Assembly (NCBI RefSeq): GCF_013155545.1
Contig: NZ_JABJVV010000021.1
Span: 1 to 64,000 of the forward strand
Length of the DNA: 64,000 nt
DNA from: Caenimonas soli
GTDB lineage: Bacteria > Pseudomonadota > Gammaproteobacteria > Burkholderiales > Burkholderiaceae_C
Direction of reading: 5' to 3'
Position 1 is the stretch's first letter, and each line of letters begins with the position of its first letter. Below the pieces are notes generated by a model that was not told the DNA's origin, searched no databases, and saw only the letters and a program-made list of their open reading frames with translations. The translations under genes were made by a program, and so were the position numbers. Of the stretch, positions 16,783 through 25,947 are shown piece by piece.

Positions 16783-18554
16783 AGCGCCGGGCCTGGCTGC
16801 CCGCGCAAGACAGCTGGAAATACCACCTGCTGTTGGCCGCCACCGGCATCTTCCTGCTGGGCCCGCTGGCCGGCGTCACGGCGGCCTACATGAATTTCTC
16901 GCTGGGCTTCTTCGTCGGCGGCCAGGTGCTGGCCGGCTTGCTCGGCTCCACGGTCACTGCGGGTTACGGCGCCGACGGCAAGCATGGCGCCAACTACATC
17001 CAGACGGCCGCGGCCTCGGTGGCCAGCATGAGCGGCATGGGCGTGCTGATCCAGGCGATGGTCTGGATGGGGCTGCCGCAGCCGCCGGCCTGGCAGCTGG
17101 TGGCCTATATGCTGTGCATCGGCATGTTCGGCGCCGGCGTGGGCATGCTCTACACGCCGGTGCTGGTCGATCGCCTGCAACTGACCTTTCCCTCCGGCCT
17201 GGCGGTCGCCAACATCCTGCGGGCCTTGACCGACCCGGCGCTGCTGCGCCAGTCCGTGGGCAAGCTCGGCGGCGGCCTCGCCGCGGGTTTGGCGCTGGGC
17301 CTGGCGGCGGTCCGCGTGCCGGTCCTCGGCGCGATCGAACTGTCGGCGTCGACCTTCGGCGCCGGCATGGTGGTGGGTGCGCGCATCGGCGTGCCAGTTG
17401 TTACCGGCGGCCTGATCAGCTGGTCGCTGCAGCCGTTCTTCGTGTCGATCGGCTGGCTTGCACCCGGCGACCCGTTTCGCAAGATCATGTTCCTGATCGC
17501 GCTGGGCACCATCATGGGCGCCGCCGTGATCGACCTGGGCATGATCTTCTGGCGCGCCGGCCAAGGCATCCGGAATCGCGTGCGCGCGAGCGCGGCGCCG
17601 CAGCAAGACTGGAAGCGGGTGCATAGCGCGCGGCTCCTGCTGTGGATCGGCTTCTGGGGCGCCGGCATCGTCTTCACCGGGCACACCGTCCTCGGGCAAC
17701 CGGTGGGCTACCTGCTGCTGGCCGTGGCCCTGGTGTTCGTCTTCGCCCTGGTCAACGGCATCTCGGTCGGCGTCAGCGACTCCAACCCGATCTCTTCGGC
17801 CTTCGTCGTGGCCGTGGTGCTGATGGCGGCGATCGGCCTGAAGGACCCGGGCGTGGGCCTGATGGCGGGCACGGTGCTGCTGGTGTCCACCAGCGTCGCC
17901 TGCGACATGCAGCAGGACCGATCCACCGGCTGGCGCCTGGGCAGCAATCGCGTGTTCCAGTTCCGCTACCAGGTCGTGGGCATCCTGATGGGGGCCGTGC
18001 TGGCCGTCGCCTTCGCCAAGTTGTTCATGGCCGCCTACCCGGTGCTGCTGCAGGACCAGACGGTGATGAAGGCCGACCAGCAACCGGTGGAGTGGAGCGC
18101 CGCCATGACGTACAAGTTCGTCGGCGTGCTGCGCAGCTTGACCGACGACAAGCCCTTCCAGCGCACCGCGATCGGCATCGGCATCGCGATCGGCTTGGTG
18201 CTCGAAGGCCTGCGCAAATTCATCAGGACGCGCGTGGCTTACCGGCGGCTGGCGGCGGGGGGGCGCGGCGGGCAGGCCATAGATTTCGCCGTCGATGCGG
18301 TGCTGCTGCCCTCGCCCTACGCCCTGTCCTTCGGCGGCTTCGTCAACCTGCCGACCTCGCTCTGGTTCGGCGCCGGCAGCGTGGTGTCCAGCCTGCTGGA
18401 AGCCAGGCGGGGGAAGCCACCGGAGCGGGAACTGGGTCTGCCCACGGACATGAGCGGCACCTCGCTGTTCGGCGGGGGCCTGATCGCCGGCGATGCGCTC
18501 GCGGCGCTGGGGCTGGGGACGGTGGGCCTGCTGGCGGCGTTGGCGCGGCCCTGA
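16779..18554 (+). CDS. OPT-family oligopeptide/metal-chelate transporter
   Basis: A 591-residue polytopic membrane protein with about 14-16 hydrophobic segments. It has OPT-family features: a first membrane hairpin GPLAGVTAAYMNFSLGFFVG, followed by TFPSGLAVANILRAL and VSDSNPISSAFVV. OPT proteins import small peptides or peptide-like chelates. The GTG start at 16779 overlaps the stop of the upstream hydrolase gene by 4 bases; the longer open frame upstream is that gene read in another frame. Coupling with an FAH-family hydrolase suggests the transported compound or a product is the hydrolase substrate, which is inference. Confidence 0.86.
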   Translation: MKRRAWLPAQDSWKYHLLLAATGIFLLGPLAGVTAAYMNFSLGFFVGGQVLAGLLGSTVTAGYGADGKHGANYIQTAAASVASMSGMGVLIQAMVWMGLPQPPAWQLVAYMLCIGMFGAGVGMLYTPVLVDRLQLTFPSGLAVANILRALTDPALLRQSVGKLGGGLAAGLALGLAAVRVPVLGAIELSASTFGAGMVVGARIGVPVVTGGLISWSLQPFFVSIGWLAPGDPFRKIMFLIALGTIMGAAVIDLGMIFWRAGQGIRNRVRASAAPQQDWKRVHSARLLLWIGFWGAGIVFTGHTVLGQPVGYLLLAVALVFVFALVNGISVGVSDSNPISSAFVVAVVLMAAIGLKDPGVGLMAGTVLLVSTSVACDMQQDRSTGWRLGSNRVFQFRYQVVGILMGAVLAVAFAKLFMAAYPVLLQDQTVMKADQQPVEWSAAMTYKFVGVLRSLTDDKPFQRTAIGIGIAIGLVLEGLRKFIRTRVAYRRLAAGGRGGQAIDFAVDAVLLPSPYALSFGGFVNLPTSLWFGAGSVVSSLLEARRGKPPERELGLPTDMSGTSLFGGGLIAGDALAALGLGTVGLLAALARP

Positions 18555-18563
18555 TGCGTGGCG

Positions 18564-19982
18564 CTACAGCCGCAGCCAGGGGGTGCCGGTCTCTTCCGCC
18601 TTGGCCTTGGCCAGGGTGTCCAGGAAGCCGTCGCACCACCAGTGCACGTCGTACTCCTTGATGGTCGAAATCAGCGACTGGTGCCTGGAACGGCGCTCTT
18701 CGATCGGCATCTGCAGCGCCAGGTGGATGGCGTTGGCCGTGCCTTCGATGTCGTAGGGGTTGACCAGCAGCGCTTCGCGCAATTGCTCGGCCGCGCCGGC
18801 AAATCGCGACAACACCAGCACGCCCGGATCCTGCGGATCCTGCGCCGCCAGGAACTCCTTGGCCACCAGGTTCATGCCATCGCGCAGCGGCGTCACCAAA
18901 GCCACCCGGCTGGCGCGGTACAGGCCCGGCAGGCGCGTGCGGGCGACCGTGCGGTGCATGTAGCGCACCGGCATCCAGTCCAGCTCGCCGAAGTTGCCGT
19001 TGATGGAACCGCACAGGCTTTCCAGCTCGTGCAGGATGTCGTTGTAGGCGCTGACGTCTTCGCGGCTGGGTGAGGCGATCTGGATCAGCGTGGCGCTGTT
19101 GTGGGTCTCGGGGTACTTCTGCAGCATCTCGCGAAACGCGCGCATGCGATGCGGCAGGCCTTTCGAATAGTCGAGGCGATCGACGCCGACCAGCAGCTTG
19201 CGGCGTGAATACTCGCGCCGCATCCGCTCGTACATCTCGCGGCCTTCCGGCGCTTCGGCCAGGGCGGTGAACTCTTCCACGTCGATGCCGATCGGAAAGG
19301 CCCCGGCCTGCACCGTGCGGTTGAAGGCGCGCCAGCGGCCTTCGCCCAGGTTCTGCGCATGGGCCTCGGTCTGCACGTAGCTGCAGAAGTGCGAATGATC
19401 GGCCTCGCTCTGGAAGCCCACCAGGTCATAGGCGAACAGCGCGCGTATCAACCAGTCGTGCCCGGGTATGGCCGCCAGGATCAGCGGCGGCGGCAACGGG
19501 ATGTGCAGGAAAAAGCCGATGCGCTGCGAGCAGCCCAGCGCGCGCAATTCGGCCGCCAGGGGAATCAGGTGGTAGTCGTGGATCCAGATGATGTCGTCCT
19601 CGCGCAGCATCGGCTTGAGCTTGCGCGCGAACAGCTGATTGACCCGCCGGTAGCCGGCGATGTAGCCCGCGTCGAAATCCGCCAGGTCGAGCCGGTAATG
19701 GCACACCGGCCAGAGCACGCCGTTGGAATAGCCGACGTAATAGGCGTCATGGTCCTCACGGCTCAAGTCGAGCGTGACCAGTTTCACCGCACCGGCCTGG
19801 GTGCTGTGCAACTCGCCTTCGCCGGCCTTGCCGCCGGCTGAGGCCTCCACGATCTTGCCGCTCCAGCCGAACCACAGGCCGCCGGTGTTGTTCAGCACGT
19901 CCGCCAGGGCCACGGCCAGGCCGCCGGCCGCGGTCTTGCGCGGGTCGGCCAGCCGATTGGAGACGACGACCAGGCGGGGCAT
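18564..19982 (-). CDS. otsA: Trehalose-6-phosphate synthase
   Basis: A 472-residue GT20 glycosyltransferase that makes trehalose-6-phosphate from UDP-glucose and glucose-6-phosphate. Visible are the N-terminal RLVVVSNRL, the AAGGLAVAL glycine loop, [17 protein letters not shown], the basic pocket [21 protein letters not shown] (residues around 260-280) and [17 protein letters not shown]. The start is the ATG at 19982; the frame extends further upstream but only into the GH15 gene. It is third in otsB-GH15-otsA, 17 bases after the GH15 stop. Trehalose is usually an osmotic or desiccation protectant. Confidence 0.95.
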   Translation of the reverse strand: MPRLVVVSNRLADPRKTAAGGLAVALADVLNNTGGLWFGWSGKIVEASAGGKAGEGELHSTQAGAVKLVTLDLSREDHDAYYVGYSNGVLWPVCHYRLDLADFDAGYIAGYRRVNQLFARKLKPMLREDDIIWIHDYHLIPLAAELRALGCSQRIGFFLHIPLPPPLILAAIPGHDWLIRALFAYDLVGFQSEADHSHFCSYVQTEAHAQNLGEGRWRAFNRTVQAGAFPIGIDVEEFTALAEAPEGREMYERMRREYSRRKLLVGVDRLDYSKGLPHRMRAFREMLQKYPETHNSATLIQIASPSREDVSAYNDILHELESLCGSINGNFGELDWMPVRYMHRTVARTRLPGLYRASRVALVTPLRDGMNLVAKEFLAAQDPQDPGVLVLSRFAGAAEQLREALLVNPYDIEGTANAIHLALQMPIEERRSRHQSLISTIKEYDVHWWCDGFLDTLAKAKAEETGTPWLRL

Positions 19983-19999
19983 GGCTTCTCTCGGTTGTC

Positions 20000-21802
20000 T
20001 CAGATCACCGTGTCCCAGGGGGCGGACAGCCGCACGGCGGCATTGATCAGGCCGACCATGGAATAGGTTTGCGGAAAGTTGCCCCACATCTCGCCGGTGG
20101 TGGCATGGGTGTCTTCGGACAGCAGGCCCAGCGGGTTGCGGCACTTGAGCATCACTTCGAAGATCTCGCGCGCCTCGCCCTTGCGGCCGATGCGCGCCAG
20201 CGCGTCGATGCGCCAAAAGGTGCAGATGTTGAACGCCGTTTCCGGCTTGCCGAAGTCATCGGGCGCCTCATAGCGGCGCATGTAGGGGCCGTCGCACAAC
20301 GATTTCTCCAGCGCGTCGACGGTGGAGATGAACCGCGCGTCGTTGGGGTCGATGAAGTTCACCTCGGCCATCAGCAGCACGCTGGCGTCGAGGTCGCGCC
20401 CGCCGAAACTCTCGGCAAAAGCCTGGCGCTGGTCGTTCCAGGCCTCGCGCAGGATCCGCTCGCGGATGACGTCGGCACGCTCGCGCCAATGGCGGATGCG
20501 ATCCGGCAGCTTCAGGGCCGCCGCCACCTTCGCCAAACGGTCGCAGGCGGCCCAGCACATGAGCGCGGAGGAAGTATGGATGCGCGCCCGGGTGCGCAGC
20601 TCCCACATCCCGGCATCCGGCTGGTCGTAGACCCGGAAGGCCTGCTCGCCGACAGCCTCCAGGTAGCCGAACTCGGCCTTGCCGGCCTTGCGGAACAGGC
20701 GATGGTCGTGGAAGGACTGCGAAGCGCCCAGGATGATGTTGCCGTACACGTCGTGCTGGAAATGCTCCTGCGCCTGGTTGCCCACGCGCACCGGGCCCTG
20801 GCCGCGGTAGCCCGGCAGGTGGCCGAGGATTTCCTCGGGCAGCTGTTCCTCCTGGCCGATGCCGTACAGCGGCTGGATATGCCCGCCGCCGGAACGGACC
20901 ACGATGTTGTTGAGCCAGCGCAGGTACTCCTCCATGGTCGCCACTTCAGACAGGCTGTTGAGCGCGCGCACCACGAAGAAGGCGTCGCGCAACCAGCAGT
21001 AGCGGTAGTCCCAGTTGCGCCCGCTGTTGGCTGCCTCGGGGATGCTGGTGGTCATGGCCGCCACGATGGCGCCGGTGTCCTCGAACAGCGACAGCTTCAG
21101 GGTGATGGCCGCGCGGATCACGGCGTCCTGCCACTCCAGCGGCAGCGACAGTGCGCGGGTCCAGGAGCGCCAGTAGCTTGCCGTCTCCTGTTCGAAGCCG
21201 CGAGCCGTGTCGCCGATCCCTGAGGTCAGGGTTTCGTCGGGCCCCAGCACGAAGTCCATCGGCCGGTCGACAACGAAAAAAGTTTCGGAGAGTATGTAGC
21301 TCAGTGGCGCATCGCTGTTGAGCCTGAGTGTCTGGCTTGCGCCCACGTAGCGCAGATGGGTGCTGCCTTGCGTCACCGAGGGCACCTGCCGCCCCCAGTC
21401 GAAACGCGGCCGCATCAGCATGCGCACCCGCGGCGAACCCGACAACACCTTGACGCGGCGGATCAGCGTCAACGGCCGGAAAGTACGGCCGCGACTGAAA
21501 AAGCGCGGCGCGAAATCGGTGATCTCGATGCCCTGGCCGTGGGTGTCGAACAGCCGGGTCTTGATGATCGCCGTGTTGGGCTCGTAGGCCTGCTCGCTGC
21601 GCGCGAAGTTTTCCAGCTCGATCGCCCACAGGCTGCCGTTCTCGCTGGGATCGAGCAGGGCGTTGAACACCGGGTCGCCGTCGAAGCGCGGCAGGCAGCA
21701 CCAGACGATGCGCGCGCGCTCGTCGATCAATGCGCTGTACGCGCAGTTGCCGATCACGCCGAGCTTCAGCGAGGGCTCGGGGGCTTGCACCGGTGTGTTC
21801 AT
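20000..21802 (-). CDS. Glycoside hydrolase family 15 (glucoamylase/trehalase-like)
   Basis: A 600-residue GH15 protein: an N-terminal beta-sandwich (SLKLGVIGNCAYSALIDE, WCCLPRFDGDPVF) and an (alpha/alpha)6 barrel with NSGRNWDYRYCWLRDAFF and ICTFWRIDALARIGR. Family members hydrolyse alpha-glucosidic bonds, and some bacterial members are trehalases. The start at 21802 overlaps the otsB stop (ATGA), and otsA follows, so the enzyme is part of the trehalose operon. It may turn over trehalose or trim glucans feeding synthesis; the sequence does not decide which. No signal peptide is seen, so it is cytosolic. Confidence 0.9.
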   Translation of the reverse strand: MNTPVQAPEPSLKLGVIGNCAYSALIDERARIVWCCLPRFDGDPVFNALLDPSENGSLWAIELENFARSEQAYEPNTAIIKTRLFDTHGQGIEITDFAPRFFSRGRTFRPLTLIRRVKVLSGSPRVRMLMRPRFDWGRQVPSVTQGSTHLRYVGASQTLRLNSDAPLSYILSETFFVVDRPMDFVLGPDETLTSGIGDTARGFEQETASYWRSWTRALSLPLEWQDAVIRAAITLKLSLFEDTGAIVAAMTTSIPEAANSGRNWDYRYCWLRDAFFVVRALNSLSEVATMEEYLRWLNNIVVRSGGGHIQPLYGIGQEEQLPEEILGHLPGYRGQGPVRVGNQAQEHFQHDVYGNIILGASQSFHDHRLFRKAGKAEFGYLEAVGEQAFRVYDQPDAGMWELRTRARIHTSSALMCWAACDRLAKVAAALKLPDRIRHWRERADVIRERILREAWNDQRQAFAESFGGRDLDASVLLMAEVNFIDPNDARFISTVDALEKSLCDGPYMRRYEAPDDFGKPETAFNICTFWRIDALARIGRKGEAREIFEVMLKCRNPLGLLSEDTHATTGEMWGNFPQTYSMVGLINAAVRLSAPWDTVI

Positions 21803-22542
21803 GCGTCGACCTTTCCGGCCTTCGCGGCCACTGCGGCTTGAAGTTGATAACGGAATACCGCCGGCGATGCCAGGCGCTGCCAGGCCACGCTGGCGCCTTC
21901 GCCGACCTTCACGCCCAGGCCCTTGAGCCGCTGCACGGTCGCGAAGCCGACCTCGTCGGTGAAGTCGTCGCCGACGAATACCGGGGAGCGCCCGGCGAAG
22001 GGGGCTTCCTGCATGAACGCCTCTATCGCATGGCCTTTGCTCGCGCCGCCGGGCTTGGCTTCGACCACCATCTTGCCGTGCAACAGGGTGAGGCCCGGCG
22101 ATTCCTGAACCGCGGCCTGCATGGCCTGCACGCATTCCTGTTCGAGTTCAGGCGCCTGCCGATAGTGCAGCGCGACCGAGCCGCGCTTGTTTTCCACCCG
22201 CAGCTGCGGGTGCCGCGCCGCCAGCGACAAGGCGGCTTCTTCCACATGCTGCAACGGATGGGTCGACAGCAGCGTCATGTGCCCGTCGGCACCGCGCCGT
22301 TCGGCCCCATGCACGCCCGCCGCCGGCAGGCGCAGGGGATGCAGGAAGGCGTCGATCTGGTCAATGGGACGGCCCGAAATCAGCGCCAGCGCCCCACCGA
22401 GGTACTTGTTCAGGGCGGTGAGCGTGCCGACCAGGCCCGAGGGCACGATCACGGCTTCCGGCTGAGGCGCGATGTCCACCAGCGTGCCGTCGAAATCGAG
22501 AAACAATGCGCAAGACGGGCAGAGAATATCCACAAAATTCAT
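21799..22542 (-). CDS. otsB: Trehalose-6-phosphate phosphatase
   Basis: A 247-residue HAD-superfamily phosphatase that converts trehalose-6-phosphate to trehalose. HAD motif I is LDFDGTLVDIAP (nucleophile D16, acid D18); motif II ALISGRP; the cap region holds KRGSVALHYRQAP; and the late motif is FVGDDFTDE. It is the first gene of otsB-GH15-otsA, with a 4-base overlap into GH15. The 96 bases between its start and the VOC gene stop hold a CGTAGG/CCTACG hairpin but no U-tract. Confidence 0.94.
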   Translation of the reverse strand: MNFVDILCPSCALFLDFDGTLVDIAPQPEAVIVPSGLVGTLTALNKYLGGALALISGRPIDQIDAFLHPLRLPAAGVHGAERRGADGHMTLLSTHPLQHVEEAALSLAARHPQLRVENKRGSVALHYRQAPELEQECVQAMQAAVQESPGLTLLHGKMVVEAKPGGASKGHAIEAFMQEAPFAGRSPVFVGDDFTDEVGFATVQRLKGLGVKVGEGASVAWQRLASPAVFRYQLQAAVAAKAGKVDA

Positions 22543-22638
22543 CGTGCTGACCCTAGCAGAGGCCCTGCTTGAGCACCAGACGGCCCGGGCCCTTGAACGC
22601 GTAGGACAACGCCTACGGCCGGGCAGGAATTGGTGACC

Positions 22639-23052
22639 TCAGCTGGCGTAAAGCCCAGCCAGGGACCGAAAGCCCTTGACCTCCATCGGGTTGCCGAACG
22701 GATCGCAGAAGAACATGGTCCATTGCTCGCCGGGCTCGCCCGCATAGCGAACCTGGGGCTCGAGCACGAAGACCGTGCCGGCCGCGCGCAAGCGCTCGGC
22801 CATGGCCTGCCAGTCCGGCAATTTCAGCACCAGGCCAAAATGCGGCATCGGGACCAGCACGTCGCCCACCTTCCCGGTGCGCTCGGTCTTGAACGGCTGG
22901 CCCAGGTGCAGGGAAATCTGATGCCCGAAGAAATCGAAATCGACCCAGGTCGCCGTGCTGCGGCCTTCGGCGCAGCCCAGCACGCCGCCGTAGAAGCGGC
23001 GGGCCTCGTCCAGGTCGGTCACATTGAAAGCGAAATGGAAGACTGATTGCAT
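22639..23052 (-). CDS. VOC-family (glyoxalase/dioxygenase fold) protein
   Basis: A 137-residue vicinal-oxygen-chelate protein with paired beta-alpha-beta-beta-beta modules. Candidate metal ligands are the His in SVFHFAFNVTDLDEARRFY, the His in GHQISLH, and the Glu in FCDPFGNPMEVKG. It resembles the small stand-alone 'glyoxalase/bleomycin resistance' group; the reaction cannot be assigned. I start it at the ATG at 23052, which gives the family's usual N-terminus (MQSVFHFAF). Divergent from the TraB/GumN-like gene with 28 bases between. Confidence 0.82.
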   Translation of the reverse strand: MQSVFHFAFNVTDLDEARRFYGGVLGCAEGRSTATWVDFDFFGHQISLHLGQPFKTERTGKVGDVLVPMPHFGLVLKLPDWQAMAERLRAAGTVFVLEPQVRYAGEPGEQWTMFFCDPFGNPMEVKGFRSLAGLYAS

Positions 23053-23080
23053 GCGAGGCAGGATAGCGCAGTGGCGCACA

Positions 23081-24058
23081 ATGCCGGGCATGCCGAGACT
23101 CCTTCCACACCTGCGCGCAGGCTTGGTGCTGCTGGCCTGCCTGATCGCCCCGTCCGTGCTGCGCGCGCAGGCGGACTGTCCCAAGGCACCCGCGCCGGAT
23201 GCGCCGGCGCTGGCTGCGATGCAGGCCGCCGCGCGCGACCGCGGCATGCTGTGGCGCGTCGAGAAGGGGGGCCGCAGCTCGTGGCTCTATGGAACGATCC
23301 ACGCGGCCCGCATGGAATGGCTGATGCCCGGTCCGGCCGTGGCCGGTGCCATCCAGGCCAGCGACGTGGTCGCCGTCGAGATCGATATCAGCGACCCCGA
23401 CCTGCCCGCCGTCTTCGCCAAGTCGGGCGGTGCGGCGATCAGCGAGCGCCTGCTGGACGCGCCCCGGCGCGAGCGGATCGAGCGGCTGGGGCGCAAGGCC
23501 TGCGTCCCGGCCGGTGCCCTGCAGCCGCTGCGCCCGTTGATGCAGGTGATCACGCTCGCCATGTTCGACGCGCGCTGGAGCGGCATCCATCCGGAATTCG
23601 CCATCGACGCCGTGCTGGTCGGCCTCGCGCGCGCCGCCGGCAAGCGGGTGGTAGCCCTGGAGACGGCCGAGCAGCAGCTCGCCGCCCTCATGCCCGCCAG
23701 TGACGCCGAGGAGTTGGAGCTGGTCGACGGCGCCCTGGCCGACATGGAGCAGGGCACGGGGCGCACCATGATGCGCCAGCTCACCGACGTGTGGGCCAAC
23801 GGGGACGAGCCCACGCTGCTGCGTTTTCCCGAGTGGTGCGAGTGCATGCGCACGCCGCTCGAGCGCACGTTTTACCGGCGGCTCAACGACGATCGCAACG
23901 CGGCGCTGGCCGACAAGCTCGCGGCCCTGCACGATGGCGGCGCCCGCGTGTTCGCCGGCGTCGGGCTGCTGCACATGACCGGCGCGCAGGCCTTGCCTGC
24001 CCTGATGCGGGCCCGGGGCTTCAATGTGCAGCGCATTCCATTCCGGGCCACACCATGA
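23081..24058 (+). CDS. TraB/GumN-family secreted protein
   Basis: A 325-residue protein with a signal peptide (about residues 1-29, ending VLRA) and the TraB/PrgY/GumN fold: [12 protein letters not shown] near the N-terminus and [20 protein letters not shown] near the C-terminus. The conserved GxxH and paired Glu motifs suggest a metalloprotease-like (Tiki-related) fold; the bacterial function is unresolved. ATGs at 23081 and 23090 are both possible starts and neither has a clear Shine-Dalgarno. The stop overlaps the crotonase start (ATGA). Confidence 0.78.
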   Translation: MPGMPRLLPHLRAGLVLLACLIAPSVLRAQADCPKAPAPDAPALAAMQAAARDRGMLWRVEKGGRSSWLYGTIHAARMEWLMPGPAVAGAIQASDVVAVEIDISDPDLPAVFAKSGGAAISERLLDAPRRERIERLGRKACVPAGALQPLRPLMQVITLAMFDARWSGIHPEFAIDAVLVGLARAAGKRVVALETAEQQLAALMPASDAEELELVDGALADMEQGTGRTMMRQLTDVWANGDEPTLLRFPEWCECMRTPLERTFYRRLNDDRNAALADKLAALHDGGARVFAGVGLLHMTGAQALPALMRARGFNVQRIPFRATP

Positions 24059-24855
24059 CGATCGACTACCAGCGCTACCAGACGCTTCACATCACCCGGC
24101 GCGGCCCCGAGGACAGCGTCCTGGACATCCAGATGCGCGCCCTCAACGGCAAGCTGCCGACCGCGGGCCATGCCGGCCACCGCGAGCTGACGGAGATCTG
24201 GCGCGACGTGGGCGCTGACGATAGCGTGCGCTGCGCTGTGTTGCGCGGCGAGGGGCTGGGCTTCTCGGGCGGCGGCGACCTGGCGCTGGTCGAGGACATG
24301 GCGACCGATTTCGAGGTGCGCACGCGCGTCTGGAAGGAAGCGCGAGACCTGGTCTACAACGTCATCAATTGCGACAAGCCCATCGTCAGCGCCCTGCACG
24401 GCCCGGCCGTGGGCGCCGGCCTGGTGGCGGGCCTGCTGGCCGACATCTCGATCGCGGCCAAGAGCGCCAAGATCGTCGATGGCCACACCCGCCTGGGCGT
24501 GGCGGCCGGCGACCATGCGGCCATCGTTTGGCCCCTGCTCTGCGGCTTGGCCAAGGCCAAGTACTACCTGCTGCTGTGCGAGGCCGTCAGTGGCGAGGAG
24601 GCCGAGCGTATCGGCCTGGTGTCGCTGGCGGTCGAAGAAGGCCAGCTGCTGCCCAAGGCCTACGAGGTCGCCGACAAGCTGGCGCTGGGCTCGCAGACCG
24701 CGATCCGCTGGACCAAGTACTCACTGAACAACTGGCTGCGCCAGGCCGGCCCGGCCTTCGACACCTCGCTGGCGCTGGAGTTCATGGGCTTTGCCGGGCC
24801 CGACGTGAAGGAAGGCCTGGCTTCCCTGCGCGAGCGCCGCAGCCCGAAATTCTGA
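24055..24855 (+). CDS. Enoyl-CoA hydratase/isomerase-family protein, atypical active site
   Basis: A 266-residue crotonase-fold protein. The oxyanion-hole segments are recognisable ([14 protein letters not shown] and [20 protein letters not shown]). By eye, the two positions that hold the catalytic glutamates of enoyl-CoA hydratase are non-acidic here (Val in [12 protein letters not shown]; no Glu in [11 protein letters not shown]). The enzyme is therefore more likely an isomerase, decarboxylase or hydrolase of a CoA ester than a classical hydratase. It overlaps the TraB/GumN-like gene by 4 bases. The following 143 bases hold no gene or clear terminator. Confidence 0.83.
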   Translation: MTIDYQRYQTLHITRRGPEDSVLDIQMRALNGKLPTAGHAGHRELTEIWRDVGADDSVRCAVLRGEGLGFSGGGDLALVEDMATDFEVRTRVWKEARDLVYNVINCDKPIVSALHGPAVGAGLVAGLLADISIAAKSAKIVDGHTRLGVAAGDHAAIVWPLLCGLAKAKYYLLLCEAVSGEEAERIGLVSLAVEEGQLLPKAYEVADKLALGSQTAIRWTKYSLNNWLRQAGPAFDTSLALEFMGFAGPDVKEGLASLRERRSPKF

Positions 24856-24998
24856 CGCGGCGATAATCGGCAGGGCAGTGGCCTCGCCGATCAAGCCCGC
24901 GGGCATGGGGCTGATCTGAGCGTCCCGGCCCGCCCTTCGGCGGCTGCGGCATGGCCCTGTCCCCGGCGCAGCTACAGCGCTGAACTCAAATTCGACCC

Positions 24999-25874
24999 AT
25001 GAAAACTTCGACCCAATCCCTCATCGCCGTCGCCTTTGGCACGCTGGCCACGGCGGCTGGCGCCCATGTGTCGCTACAGCAGCCCCTTGCCGAGAGCGGC
25101 AGCGCTTACCAGGCCGTGCTGCGCATCGGCCATGGCTGTGACGGCGCTGTTACCACCGCAGTGAGCGTCCGGATACCGGCGGGCCTGAACGCCGCTCAGC
25201 CCCTGCCCAAGCCCGGCTGGACGGTATCGATGAAAGACGGGGTGGCAACCTGGACCGCTGCCACCCAGGAAGCGGCGCTGCCGGACAAGCAGCGCGGCGA
25301 GTTCACTCTGGCCGGCACCCTGCCCCCGGCGCCAGGACCGATGTGGTTCAAGGTGCTGCAGACCTGTGGCCAGGCCAGCCTGGACTGGTCGCAAGTGCCG
25401 GTCGAAGGAGTCTCGACGGCAGGCATGAAGTCGCCGGCGACCCTGCTGCAGGTGCTGTCGACCCGCGACTATGCCCAGGCCCAGGCGCGGCCCAAGGTCG
25501 AGGGTGCCTGGGTGCGCAGCGCGGTGCCGGGCCAGCAGGGCACGGGCGCGTTCATGAAGCTCACGGCGCTCCAGGCCATGCAACTGGTCGGCGTCTCCAC
25601 ACCGGCGGCGGGAACGGCCGAAGTGCATGAGATGAAGATGGACGGCGACGTGATGCGGATGCGGGCCGTGCCCAAGCTCGATCTGCCGGCCGGCGAGACG
25701 GTCGAACTCAAGCCCGGCGGTTATCACGTGATGCTGATGGACCTGAAGCAGCCGCTGGCCCCCGGCAGCACCGTTGCACTGACGCTCCTGCTTCGCGATG
25801 CGAAGGGCGTCCAGAGCAAGCTGGAACTGAAGCTGCCGGTTGCGGCTGGGCCGGCGGGCGGGCACAAGCATTGA
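24999..25874 (+). CDS. DUF1775-PCu(A)C fusion, periplasmic copper protein
   Basis: A 291-residue secreted protein joining two copper modules. A signal peptide (1-22) would leave His23 as the mature N-terminus, followed by a DUF1775/YcnI-like domain (23-155; LRIGHGCDGAVTT, with Trp74 and Trp85). A PCu(A)C domain (165-275) follows, with the exact family spacing H210-x10-M221-x21-H243-x-M245. PCuAC proteins carry Cu(I) to cytochrome oxidase, and YcnI-type domains bind Cu(II) through an N-terminal His. The protein probably collects copper in the periplasm for delivery. The C-terminus GGHKH adds another potential ligand. No cytochrome oxidase gene is adjacent. Confidence 0.87.
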   Translation: MKTSTQSLIAVAFGTLATAAGAHVSLQQPLAESGSAYQAVLRIGHGCDGAVTTAVSVRIPAGLNAAQPLPKPGWTVSMKDGVATWTAATQEAALPDKQRGEFTLAGTLPPAPGPMWFKVLQTCGQASLDWSQVPVEGVSTAGMKSPATLLQVLSTRDYAQAQARPKVEGAWVRSAVPGQQGTGAFMKLTALQAMQLVGVSTPAAGTAEVHEMKMDGDVMRMRAVPKLDLPAGETVELKPGGYHVMLMDLKQPLAPGSTVALTLLLRDAKGVQSKLELKLPVAAGPAGGHKH

Positions 25875-25947
25875 CGACGCGGCGTCGCCAAGGCGCGGGC
25901 GCATGGGGTAAGCTGTGAGCACAAGATAACTCCATCGGAGCGCGGCC

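Noticed and set aside
16620-18083. 487-codon minus-strand open frame
   Set aside because: Antisense to the OPT transporter; low-complexity His/Gln/Asp/Arg-rich sequence.
22543-22638. CGTAGG/CCTACG hairpin between otsB and the VOC gene as a terminator
   Set aside because: Only a 6-bp stem and no T-run follows on either strand.
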